From NCBI GenBank assembly GCA_951213105.1, contig OX578145.1, positions 114,972,239-115,036,238 on the forward strand: a DNA stretch of 64,000 bases, in the 5' to 3' direction. Positions 11,081-21,740 of this stretch are shown here, in pieces. The stretch comes from Amaurobius ferox (taxonomy: Eukaryota; Arthropoda; Arachnida; Araneae; Amaurobiidae). The notes under the pieces were generated by a model. It made no database searches, had not been told where the DNA came from, and saw only the letters and a program-made list of their open reading frames with translations. The translations under genes were made by a program, and so were the position numbers. Each line of letters begins with the position of its first letter. Position 1 is the first letter of the stretch.

Positions 11081-11975
11081 ACACTCTCTTACCTATATTT
11101 TATACTCCTACCTCAGCGGCTGAACCTTTCATGTCCGTCTGAACCAGACACACTCACGCACCAAACATATCCTGTCTGGAGTACCTCAGGGCAGTAAACT
11201 TGGTCCCATTCTTTTTAACATTTACATAAACGACATCCCTAGAACCAACAACACTATACTTTGTTTGTATGCGGACGACACGGCCATTCTTGCCACACAC
11301 CACAACACCAACTACTTACACCGATACTTACAACATCACATGGACACTCTCGAACCCTGGTTAGAGAAATACCGCATCAAAATAAACCCTAATAAATGTC
11401 AAACTGTTTTTTTCTCACATCAACGTTTTCCGCCCCAACCAATCATAATTAACAATCAGCCAGTTTGCTTTGAGAGGACATGTAAATATCTCGGTGTCAC
11501 TCTTGACAGCAGACTAACATGGAAACCCCACATTGCAAAACTCAAAGATAAAATAAACTTTGTAAAAGCAGAACTGAGCTCCCTCCTGTACTCGAATGAT
11601 GTCAGCATTGAAAACAAAATCCTACTTTACAAATCAGTTATCCGCCCCATCATTCTCTATGCCTCCCCAATTTGGGGCTACGCTGCGAAATCTAATGTAA
11701 AAAAAGTCCAAATCATTCAGAACAAAATCCTACGTTCTATCAGAAAAGCCCCAAGATACTTGAAAAACTTTGTAATACATCGCGATTTCAAAATTAAAAC
11801 TATTAAGCAAGAGATGCGAAAACTCTCTAACAATTTCTATGATAACCTCGCTAGAATCCCCAACGAACTGATCTATAATATGACCGACTACGACTTCCGT
11901 GAATTTCCAAAAAGACACAGAGCTATCACGGACGAACGCGTCAGTATGAATCCGGCCTTAGACGTCCCATGCTGA

Positions 11976-12400
11976 TTCCTGACTGAATCTCTTCTGCATC
12001 CCAGTAGGGGATATTCGCCTGTTTCCCCACCCTCCTTATCTTCAAAATTCTACAATAAGATCACTGTTTACAGCATTCTTTGTTTACTACTATCTTGTTT
12101 CTTCATAATTATTGGCCCCTATTGAAGGACTAGGTTCAGTGGAAGACTGTGACCCACATATATGTTACCTGACTAGGGATATGGAGCTCTGCTCCAGGCG
12201 CCCTGCTATCGACAAATTACTGGCTCGAGATCTAAAGTGGCCATACACAAGGCTATCTAAAACAAGGCTCGGACATCTAGGAATCATGGGATACGTGACG
12301 TCAGCCGCGGAGGGATATGCAATCTCTGCGAGTGTAGGAAAGTGTATTGAAGTTACAGGAGTGACTTTCAAAAATTCATACTTTTAAATAAAAAAAATAA
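11976..12400 (+). other. LINE 3' UTR and polyadenylation end
   Basis: This follows the ORF2 stop without a frame of its own; the frame 12112-12387 shows no domain. It ends at an AATAAA (12387-12392) overlapping an A-tract, consistent with the 3' end of a Jockey-type transcript. The GC level drops sharply after 12400. Confidence 0.6.
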
Positions 12401-12810
12401 TTTAAATACGTGCCCACTTGGATTATAGTATCTACTGCAAACAGGACTTCAAAAATTGTGAGTTATTTTTTATTTTGTCTTATTGTATGCATGCAATTTT
12501 AACATTTTTGTAACACATAGCACGTGTAGCGCCGAATGTTGCTGTATCTGTACGAATAGTCTTATATTTTGAGAAAAGTACTCTTAATTCATGTTTAAAA
12601 TTGCCTGAATGACTTGTTATTCATCACTAAACCTTGCATTTTAAGCATAATTTTATTACAGACATTTGTGAAGTAAATATTTGCCTTTTTTGTTGAGATC
12701 GTGAATCGTACATTTTTTAGACTTTAGAAAGACAAAATATATTACAAATTACACCTTACATCATGATATATTATTTTAAGTTAATCTAAAGTATCAATGG
12801 ATCAAATTGC
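12401..12810. other. AT-rich DNA, no supportable gene
   Basis: There is no recognisable coding or RNA feature. Confidence 0.5.
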
Positions 12811-12900
12811 AGCCTTGCTAAATCATAGAATTATCGAAGTAGTCATAATAAATCATAGAATTATCGAAATAGCCTTGATAAATCATAGAACATAGAAACT
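12811..12900. repeat. 30-bp tandem repeat, three copies
   Basis: The core aaatcatagaattatcga recurs at 12820 and 12850, and partially at 12880, in 30-bp steps. The preceding agccttgct/agtcataat/agccttgat segments are also repeated with changes. A minor minisatellite. Confidence 0.75.
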
Positions 12901-15282
12901 GTATTACAAATGAAATATATGCAATATGCCTTTGTATAATTGTTTAAGAAATAAAGCATGGGGGGGGGGGGGTATCTGTGATCATTGCATAATGCATTCA
13001 CACTTAAATTTTCATATTGATGTTTGTATTTATTGTTGCATTGTCAGGCTTTTGTTAAAAATAATTGCTTTTGTGCTGTGTTTATTAGTTATAACATAAT
13101 ATTAATTGAATTTGACTGAATTGTTAGATGGATTGAAATAATGCATGTCAAAAGTGTAAATAAGATTTTGAACTTTTATATTAGATAATCAGCGTAAGTT
13201 CAAATATATTCATTTCTATTATAAGTTTTGTGGGAAAATATTGAACGAAAGAATACAAAGGGTGGATTTTTTTTACAAGAAACATATTTTGCCTTATCAC
13301 TGATACAACTTGTATGATTTCGATTATAAAATGAAATTTGTCCATGTTGAAAAAATTACCCAATTTACTTGTTTTGTTTTTTGTTTTAAAGATTTTAGTA
13401 ATATGGATCTTTCTGACTTGCAAAACAGCAATATTCATTTTTCATATATATTGCAAAACAGCAATATTCATTTTTCTGAAAAGCATAATTATTGAGATTT
13501 GTAACAAATATATTTTGAAAACAAAAAATCGAGAAAGTTAATAATGTTTATTTTTTATCAAAAGTTATTGATTGATGCTTTTGATTAAATTACAATCAAA
13601 GTATTTAATGTGTCATTTAGATTTAACTGATTAAATAGTTTTTGTATCTAATGAAAATGTCCTAATCCGTAGAGCAAAATTGTTTTCAGAACTCAATTGG
13701 GGGGGATGCAAATTTTTTTGGATTTAGTATAAATACTTTTACTGTAAAATCAGTAGTATTTATTTATAATCCATACTTTATGTACATCATTTAATATATA
13801 TCAGGTTGGTATTCAGTAGATATAAATGGGGGGGGGGGTAACTTTTGTTTGAATGTGACATATGATATGCAGGTACTTTTCAGACAAAATATGGATCTAG
13901 CTTTTGCGGCAGATACATTTTATTTTTATGTAACTTTGTTAACTCCAACTACTTGGATTTATAAATTTGTTGTAATAAAGTTTTTATATGCTCATAAAAA
14001 GCTCTTCTGTTTTGTATTTTGTTTACTTGCTTCAAGAAAAACTTAATAACTTCACATTTCAACAAGAATAATAAATAATTTCACATTTCAACACAATATT
14101 AATAGTGTGTACTAGTTAAAACATACACACATACATGGTACTCAGATACCCCGCAAATTTGAGTTAATTTTTAATATACTTTTTTCAGACAAAATACAAA
14201 TCTAGCTATTTATTGCTATATATACAGTATGATACATTTTAATATAAATTTGATGTCACTTAATTAGATTTGTAAGATAAAAGGTTTTTACAACTCATAA
14301 AAGCCCTGTTTTTGTATTTTACTTCCTTATTTGAAAAAATGCTGTTACATTTTTTGATGGGTTTAATAATTTAAATAGTTTCATTGCATGTAGAAAGACA
14401 GCGATTTTCTACTTAGTGTGGTAACCTAACTTATGAATAATTAAAATTTGTACATATACTACATGTCATTACAAGTTAAGGTAATTTACATTTCAAGAAG
14501 GAAAAATGATTTAAATTTCATGAAGATGTAAATCAATAAATGGCGTGTACTAGCATATAGCATGCATACTGAGGTGTAACTATTGTGGTGATTGTCATTA
14601 CTAAATTAAAAAGCTTTACATTTAGTTAGAAAGTTAAAATGATTAATAAATTTCTACTAAGTTATTTTCCTATATAAAGTCCGACAGAAAATTATGCACA
14701 AATTTGCTTGAATTTTAAATGACGAATTTTCAGATTTTTTAAACAGGCATGTTTCTTCGCATTTTTCATGAATTCTAGATTTACAGTATAAAATGTTGTT
14801 CAAATTAAATAGGTAGGTATCAAGAGTTTTTGAAATATAGTATTAGTGTAAAAGTAATAATGTTGCTAAAGTTACTGTCACAAAATAGAAAAGTTAAATT
14901 TAGAAATTTATATTCATAACTATTTCACTGCGTTTTATGTTGCTTATATTTTAAAACTAAATGCTAAATCCGGAGATATATATATGTATGTTAGCTAATA
15001 AAATATGTATTTTAAAGTCATAGGTAAGTGTCAGCAGTTTCTCCCATTATAGTGAATAATATGTAATTACTTTTTTCCTAATTTATAGGTATAAAATATT
15101 ATTTGAATTTCTAAGGTTTATAAGTTTTGTTTTTTGATATATTTTAAATATTATGTAAATATTAATATAGTTGTTTATTATATTAATATAACTTTAACAT
15201 AAATGTTTACAGAAGAGAGTGAAAAAATATTTGTTCTCAATGAAGATCATTTTTTATTTTAGAATCACAGTTTGAAGTTTAT
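12901..15282. other. AT-rich DNA with weak internal duplications
   Basis: No gene is supportable. Segments around 13870-14050 and 14180-14340 share diverged blocks in the same order (ttcagacaaaata, atctagct, gatacattttaat, ctcataaaa-gct/gcc, tgtattttacttcc). This indicates an old direct duplication about 320 bp apart. A 26-bp direct repeat (ttgcaaaacagcaatattca and following bases) occurs near 13419 and 13450. Poly-G runs lie at 12961-12972 and near 13827. Confidence 0.5.
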
Positions 15283-15648
15283 TCTAATTTACTTGTTAGT
15301 TTAGAGATATATTTTTTCATATTAGTCTTATTTATTACTGTAGAAATTCAACTGTGTCAGATCCCGTACGTGTTACGCACGGGAGATACGTTCCCTGCGT
15401 TGCTGCGGTTGAGTTATCAATGTCCGGGCCTCTTATTCTAGGTGGCCTTGGTATAGCCAAGGCTATCTAATTTACTTGTTAGTTTAGAGATATATTTTTT
15501 CATATTAATCTTATTTATTACTGTAGAAATTCATCTGTGTCAGATCCCGTACGTGTTATGCACGGGAGATACGTTCCCTCCGCTGCTGCGGTTGAGTTGT
15601 CAATGTCCAGGCCTCTTATTCTAGGTGGCCTTGCCATACAGGGGTCAT
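15283..15648. repeat. 183-bp tandem duplication (two copies)
   Basis: tctaatttacttgttagttt starts at 15283 and again at 15466, and the following ~180 bp is nearly identical. Each unit contains an imperfect hairpin, cccgtacgtgttacgcacggg, and a GC-richer block. The first unit ends in the hairpin gccttggtatagccaaggc (7-bp stem), which is changed in the second unit. Confidence 0.85.
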
Positions 15649-16204
15649 AAGCCAAACCTCCGACGTCATCGGAAAGGGTGTTTGGAAATTGTGCTTGCTA
15701 ATGCTAAACGAATGAGCGACATAGGGTATCTCCAGAATATTGGACACTTTTTAATTATTTGATAGCCATTACAGGTATGTATGTTTTACTATGTGTTCGT
15801 TAATATTACTGATAGTCGATGCCAAAAAAAATTAAATTTTTTTGGTAATTTTTGCAATTTTTATCATTTTTCTTGCATCATACGTTAAGCCTTGTCAGTC
15901 AATGCTCGTAGGGCAGAGTTTTGTAATTAATCTTGTTTTATACATTTGTAGTTTATCGTTTATTAAAACTTTGACTGTCTTTCTATGCATGCGTTATTGT
16001 TTTACGTAATTTCTGCCGGTAAGCCCTTAATTTTTTGTATTTGTTTTCATTTAATGTTCATAACATATGTGAATATTGAATTGATATATCAGAACATTTT
16101 CTATCCAAAAAGTGTTTAGCTTGATTATTTATTAGGCTTCACTTACATTAATTTATTATTTAGAAATTTATTATTTTTTGCCATCTATATTATATTTTGT
16201 CTGA

Positions 16205-16450
16205 TCTGCAGTTTATCTTGGAATTGCGAATGTGGAGTGCTCCTTACTTTGCTGCTTACTTTATTTGGCAAGGAATTTGGAGCAGTAGTTGCATATATTT
16301 AAGCTAAATCCTAGTGCCTTAACTCTATTGTTTAGCGTATATGAAAAATCTGAACATAGTAGTTAGATTTCTTGGTGGGCTTTTTCATGACTAAAGAGCA
16401 TGCTCTGTTGTATATTCAAATGTAAAACTTATTTAGTACTTTCATAAAGA
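16205..16450 (+). repeat. Dispersed repeat upstream of piggyBac relic
   Basis: The block around 16285-16400 (atatatttaagctaaatcct, actctattgtttagcgtata, gaacatagtagtt, tttcttggtgggcttttt) recurs in reverse orientation at 24200-24480. It lies directly 5' of the piggyBac relic. It may therefore be part of that element's 5' region, with the 24-kb copy a fragment of a second element. Confidence 0.6.
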
Positions 16451-16943
16451 AGTATATTTAATATTATATTGTTCGTAACAGATTTACGACTTACTTTTAT
16501 ATGTTGTTTATTCTTTTTAAATTATTTAGTTTTTATTATAATTCATTGAATGTCAAGTGCTTGTGTTGTTCCTGGTTGTTTTATTATAAAAATGGTTCCA
16601 AAGTTAGCAGCTTTAAATTTCCTGCTAATGAAGAACTAAAAAAAGTGGATTTTATTAATACATAGAACTAGCAAGTTTCAAAATATTCAAAGATAAGCTC
16701 TATTTTCTCATTAATAACATTAACCGGAAACTTGCCGTCTATGAGACTGCTGCCTTTACAAATCTACCCTTTACACAAAAAAACTTGACCTCAATCTTAT
16801 CACTCCACCTAATCCTTACGCTATTGGTCCTCTCCCTCTCATCTCATTCGCAACACTTGCGCATTCTCAGTTATTGAAAGAAAAATATTTTTATTAGATG
16901 CAGTCTGCTATACGGTACGTTTCTGTTTACGTAATTTTTTCCT

Positions 16944-18300
16944 GTGAAATATCTACATGGCGGGGCTGTCAAAGCGAGTATGGTGATAAAGATTTTGAAG
17001 AGACTTATTTTGCGATGGTTTAATGAAGTTGGAAATGATGTTAGTGATGTAGATAGTATTTTAGAAGATGAATATATAAATTCCGAACATGAAAGTGCTT
17101 CAACGTTGTCAGAAAAATCTGATGAAAGTGAAAATGGAGAGATAAGAAATGATGAAAACTTAGTGGATAGTAAATATACATATGAAAAACAATCAGTACC
17201 GATGGTCTGTTTCAGAAGTTCGACCCTCGTCACGAACAAGAAAGCACAATATAATCTTAAAAGTGCCAGTTTTAAGAGGTAAAGCTAAAGATCTCGGAGA
17301 AAAAGCAGATCCATTCTCTGTCTGGCAGTTATTATTTACTACTAACAGTATTTTACTGCATATCGTGAAATAGATAAACCATAAAATTAATGAAATGCGA
17401 ATGAAATATGAAACACAGACTACATTGGTATTCACCTCAAATCATGAGAACATTGAAACACTTTTTACCACCGATGGAACCGGCAGAGACATATATTTAG
17501 GGCCGTAATGAGTATAAAAAGATTTGCAATTTGCATTACTTCTTTCCGCATTGAGGTTTGACAAACCTGAAGACAGATCAGAACGAATAAAACAGGATCC
17601 AACAGCAGCTATTTCCCATATTTTTAGGAGTTTCACAGAAAATTGCGAAAGTGCCTATGGAATAGGACATTTGACAAAATGCTTGTTAGTTTCAGAGGGA
17701 AAGTTTGCGTCAAAATGTATATGCCAAATACACTATGTAAATATGGAATAAAAATCATGGCTCTAACAACTGCGGATAATTGGTTTTCGTTCACAGAACT
17801 TGTAGACATTCTATTGAAAAAAAAAGCTAACTTACATCGGTACAATGAAAAGAAACAAAAGAGAAATTCCACCCAAATTTTTACCTAATAAAACAAGAGA
17901 AGTTGGATCAACATTATATGGCTTTCGAGAGGAATCTGCAGTAATTTCGCACGTCAACAGGAAAGGTAAAGCAACAGTACCAGAAACCTGAAATTATCGG
18001 ATATTATAATGCAAACAAAGGTGGAGTAGATAGTCTTGATGAGAAATGCTCCAAACATTCCTCAAGTCGTCGCACACGCAGATGGCCTTTAGCTGTTTTT
18101 TCCGCATTCTATATGTTTCAATAGTAAATTCATACGTTTTACATCAGTGCTACAAGGATAATGGGGAAATAAAGGAAAAGTCCGTATTTGCGAAGTTATT
18201 AGCATCCACACTAATCCAGGAACATATAGAAAGTCGACTCCAGAATCCTCAACTGCCTCGAGAATTGCTCTTTAAAATAGCTCTAATCTTTATGAGGTAA
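16944..18300 (+). pseudogene. piggyBac-family transposase relic (DDE_Tnp_1_7)
   Basis: Reading several frames gives the piggyBac order. First an acidic N-terminus (16944-17200: VSDVDSILEDEYINSEHESA). Then SSRTRKHNIILKVPVLRGKAKD (RTRxHNI motif, ~17225-17290) and DPFSVWQLLFT. Next LRFDKPEDRSERIKQDP (~17550), FDKMLVSFRGK (catalytic Asp, ~17665) and MYMPNTLCKYGIKIMALT, then DNWF (second Asp, ~17777) and [22 protein letters not shown] (~17850-17930). Last come YYNANKGGVDSLDEKC (third Asp, ~18010) and SSSRRTRRWPLAVF. Stops at 17371 and ~17507 and several frameshifts inactivate it. Between KIMALT and DNWF some 70-80 family residues are missing. In life such a protein cuts and pastes at TTAA. No clear TTAA-bounded ends were identified. 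Confidence 0.88.
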
Positions 18301-19179
18301 GGATAAGAATTATTTCACTTGCGCTATTTAATTCATTTAAATTTGTCTTTTTATTTCAATTGCATCGTTGTCCTATTTTTTTGCATGTATATATTTTAAT
18401 ATCGTATTGATAATTTTTTGTGCATGATTTCATTTATAAATCTAGAGGATGTCTTACTTGGGCAGCATCGATTTTTTCATTATGTGGTCTACGTTTTGAT
18501 ACTTTTTAAATTTTATTGAGGAACAAAGACAATTAGAGACCATTATTTGCTTTCCTTGCAGTATGTATATATATATGTATATATGTTATATATATTTTTA
18601 TTGTTTATAAAGAAAATAAAGCATATTTGTTTCCCTTCTCTATAAGTATTTATTATTTCTTTACTTGCAATATATGTACAGTATTCTAACAGTGCAGTAA
18701 AAATTGTATTGTCCAATTTCGAATTTTAAAATTCAAGCTTTATTATAACCGATCACTTTATGAATTTTATAAAAATGTTACATATTTCGCCAATTTGGTA
18801 AAAGAGTAATTGAGAAACAGGGCCAGTAACAGAAACATATTTGAGTAAATGGTATGGAAAATCTTCTCGTACCTTGCTATGCTTATAAACATGAATATCA
18901 ATCATCCCCATGGGGACAGCTGAAAATAATGCTTGGATGGGCAGTGAAATGTGAATCAAAATATAAATTTTCTAAACAGTTGCCTGTGTGATATTGTGCT
19001 TCTGCATATATTTAACAGTTCATACATAGTTTCAATGGTTGATGGTTATTATATATTTTCAGCATTTGTTTATAACATTTAGCAATATGCACTAGTTGAA
19101 TATCCGTTAAAAATCAATGATCTCGCAAATAAGCAACCTCTGAATAATGTAAATAGTTTAATAATTCGTGTTTCACATT
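18301..19179. other. AT-rich DNA, no supportable gene
   Basis: Contains a short TATA/TGTATA microsatellite-like stretch near 18562-18595. Nothing else can be supported. Confidence 0.5.
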
Positions 19180-20285
19180 TATTCGACATATATTTTCAAA
19201 TTATCTACCCGTATACAAAATGTGAAGTTTCTATGCTATTGCGATGCACATTTTTTCTATCCCTTCACCTTTTGAATGTTTTTCTGTGTACCCTCCCCCC
19301 TTAAATGTGAACATTTTTTAAAAGCCGTATTCATCTTGGGTTTTTTATCAAATGATTAGCCCATATACTAAATTTCAAGCCTCTATCACATTGCAAAGGA
19401 TGCGTTTTTCATTTGTTCATCAAATCGAATGTTGTAGTGAGCCACACCCCCTACAATAGCTAATGTTGGAAAACTGAAATTGCCACTTTCTTCTTTCCCA
19501 ACTCTTTACCCATTCATCAAATTTGAAGTTCTCTCATCGCAAAGTATGCCCTTTATATCATTTCACCTTTCGAATGTTTTTGAGTGGAGTATCGACCCTC
19601 TTAAATATACATTTTTGAAAAAACCCATTCTTCTTGGGTTTTCTATCAGATGATTCACCCATATATCAAATATCAAGCCTCTGTCACATTTTTCAAGTGG
19701 CATTTCTCCTTTATTCCGAAAATTGAACGTTTTGGTATGTCGCACCCCCTACAGTAGAAAATATTGAAAAACTGAAATTGTACACTTTTTCCCTTCCAAA
19801 CTATCTTCCCATACACCAGATTTGAAATCTTTCTCATTCTGAAGCGTGTTTTTTTTATCAATTAACCTATATTCGTCTATCATATCACTATATTCATCTT
19901 GGGTGTTTTCATCATATGATTTGCCCATATACCAAATTTCAAGTCTTTATAATATTTTAAAGGAGTTGTTTCTCATTCGGCAAATCGAACATTTTGGTGT
20001 GTGGCACCCCCTTAAGTAGAAAATATTGGAAATCTGAAATTATACTTTTTTTTCCTTTCGAAAGATTTACCTGGGCACCAAATTTGAAGTCTATGTTATC
20101 GCAAAGCTTGCTTTTCTATCATTTCACTTTTCAAACGTTTTGGTGTGGATCATCCTCTCTTCGGAACATTTTCGGAAAATAAGATTTTTTTCAGGGGGTT
20201 TTATTGAACGATCGAGCCATGTACCAGATTGTAAGTCTATCTATTTGAAAAGTGTCTAAAAAAAGCATGACAGATAAACAGACGG
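19180..20285. repeat. Diverged ~300-bp tandem repeat built of ~150-bp half-units
   Basis: The anchor cttggg followed by a tttatca/tctatca, atgatt, cccatatac-caaatttcaag series occurs at 19335, 19633 and 19898, with a degenerate fourth near 20192. Spacings are roughly 298, 265 and 294 bp. Each unit contains two related halves: a caaatttSaagtct…atcgaacRttttggtgtg…cacccccttaa-type half and a similar half with atttgaagtct…tttcacttttc. The block ends in cagataaacagacggatact and tatatatagat. Confidence 0.7.
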
Positions 20286-21159
20286 ATACTTGGCAATTAG
20301 TATATATAGATTTTTTATGTATTTCCAGGGGTTGCTCTGGAGTTTTGATTACTTTTATCAAATGAAATATTTCGTAAAATGGTGCTAAATTGCTAAATTT
20401 TATTTTGACTTTCTATTTGAAAAATTTGATTTAATTTATAAATTCTCAAATTCCAAAGATCATTGTTTTGGAAAAGTAGTTTTCATTACAATTAGTATAC
20501 CATAATTTTTTATTTTGACATCGTCAGAATTCATGATCGCCAAATTTAATTTTTTTTTCAAAACGTGATAATGACGATCAGCCCCTGTGTATTCCCAATG
20601 ATCAGTATTAAAATTTTTAAAATGACAAGTGAAAACTTGTTGATAATTTATACAATTGAACAAAAAAAATACATATATTTAAAAAATAGCTTTATTAATA
20701 ACATTGACTTCAATTATTTCGATATGATAGTTAATTATATGTTTTCAATTTTCTACTGCATTCAATTTTCACTATTGTTTTCAATTTTCTGATGCATTAA
20801 ATGTTTTTGATGAATAAGAGACAACCATATATTTTTATGCATTTTGGTTAGTTGCATTTTTCTATTACTATATACATTTCTTGGAAATTTATAATGAGTT
20901 ATTTTGATATCTCGGACTGTACATTTTCCAACTCCAACAGTTCACACATAACCATAATTATTTATCAATATTTCTGTCTAAAACACTAGAACGACTGTAA
21001 ATAATGGGACTGTTGAATATGTTTACACACTGATAAACCACGTGTTTGCCTCATGACATCATATGAATACACCCTATTCAATTATCATAAATGAAAAGCA
21101 TTACAATAATTAAAAAATTCATCGAAAAGGAATGCATTCATTTTGCAAAAAAATAAAAA
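20286..21159. other. AT-rich DNA, no supportable gene
   Basis: The short frames at 20460-20663 (-) and 20565-20792 (+) are AT-driven and show no domain. Confidence 0.5.
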
Positions 21160-21740
21160 ATAAATAGAGTCCCTATTATCCAAGCTAATGTGGACTGAAA
21201 ACAGCTTGGATAAAACTTAGTATACTTCAATCTATAATATAAGGCTGACATTTGTGACAATGTTCCTCTTCCTATCAAGGATCTCCTCGTTTCTGTTCTT
21301 AAGGAAATATAAACTATAAGAAAAATATGTACAATACATACTTAAATATTATCCTAAAGTTATCGGTTGAATAGGTTATTATTATTATTATTTGGCAAAT
21401 TTTTCAGACTTGTTTGACTATGTTTAGATAATATTTGACAGCACTTGTGTCAATAGTGTGATGTGTTTTGAAGATGTCCGTTACTGAAGAAGAAGGGAAA
21501 TTTTGCTGCTGAATCTGTTTCATCCACTTCTAAAGTCACAAGTCAACACTGTCGGCTTCAGAAAATAATTTTTCAATGTGTTCTACTTTAAAGAAGTCAT
21601 TTGCTGTGATGTTCTTGAAAAAAGTGGTAGCTTGAATAATTGAGATTCTGCTATACTTAGTTTGTGTTTTTTAAAAAAACATTCTAGATTTATTTCAAAA
21701 TACAAACTTTCTTCACAGGGCGGTGGAGTCCGAGTTGAAA
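21160..21740 (-). mobile_element. Possible pogo/Tigger-like relic
   Basis: At 21176-21213 a perfect 11-bp inverted repeat (ttatccaagct / agcttggataa) surrounds aatgtggactgaaaac. A ttatcc-aag…cttggataa arrangement recalls the subterminal sequence of pogo/Tigger-type elements, one of which lies at 60896-63167. No transposase motif could be read with confidence in the following bases. A family guess from a short motif only. Confidence 0.25.

Larger units (their letters stand above)
10160..11975 (+). pseudogene. LINE ORF2, reverse transcriptase half (SINE-interrupted, nonsense)
   Basis: After the frameshift the frame encodes RT block 0/1 (KNKKSPGPDNIS), block 2 (SYRPISLLSSLGKLAE), FGFRQLHSTTHQLLRV, and catalytic block 3 IDVAKAFDRVW, whose first catalytic Asp is present. 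A SINE with its target duplication (396 nt, a multiple of three) interrupts it at 10699. The same frame resumes after 11094 and meets a TGA at 11121-11123, within what is usually an NRTF-like motif. It continues through LSGVPQGSKLGPILFNIYIND and the LYADDT box (11265-11282) to the thumb (YLGVTLDSRLTW) and the TGA at 11973-11975. No RNase H domain follows. That is consistent with the Jockey clade, many of whose members lack it. Confidence 0.92.
5873..12400 (+). mobile_element. Jockey-clade LINE, nearly full length but dead
   Basis: A two-ORF non-LTR retrotransposon. It has a GC-richer 5' leader from about 5873, then gag-like ORF1 (6181-8886, interrupted), ORF2 (8879-11975, interrupted), and a 3' UTR ending at an AATAAA and A-tract near 12387-12397. 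ORF1 carries a PRE_C2HC-like region and three zinc knuckles; ORF2 carries an APE-type endonuclease and a reverse transcriptase with YADD. Gene order, the overlap of the two ORFs and the domains match the Jockey clade. Defects: a 300-bp insertion in ORF1, a frameshift near 10150-10183, a SINE at 10699-11080, and a TGA at 11121-11123. The exact 5' border and target duplication were not found. Confidence 0.9.
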
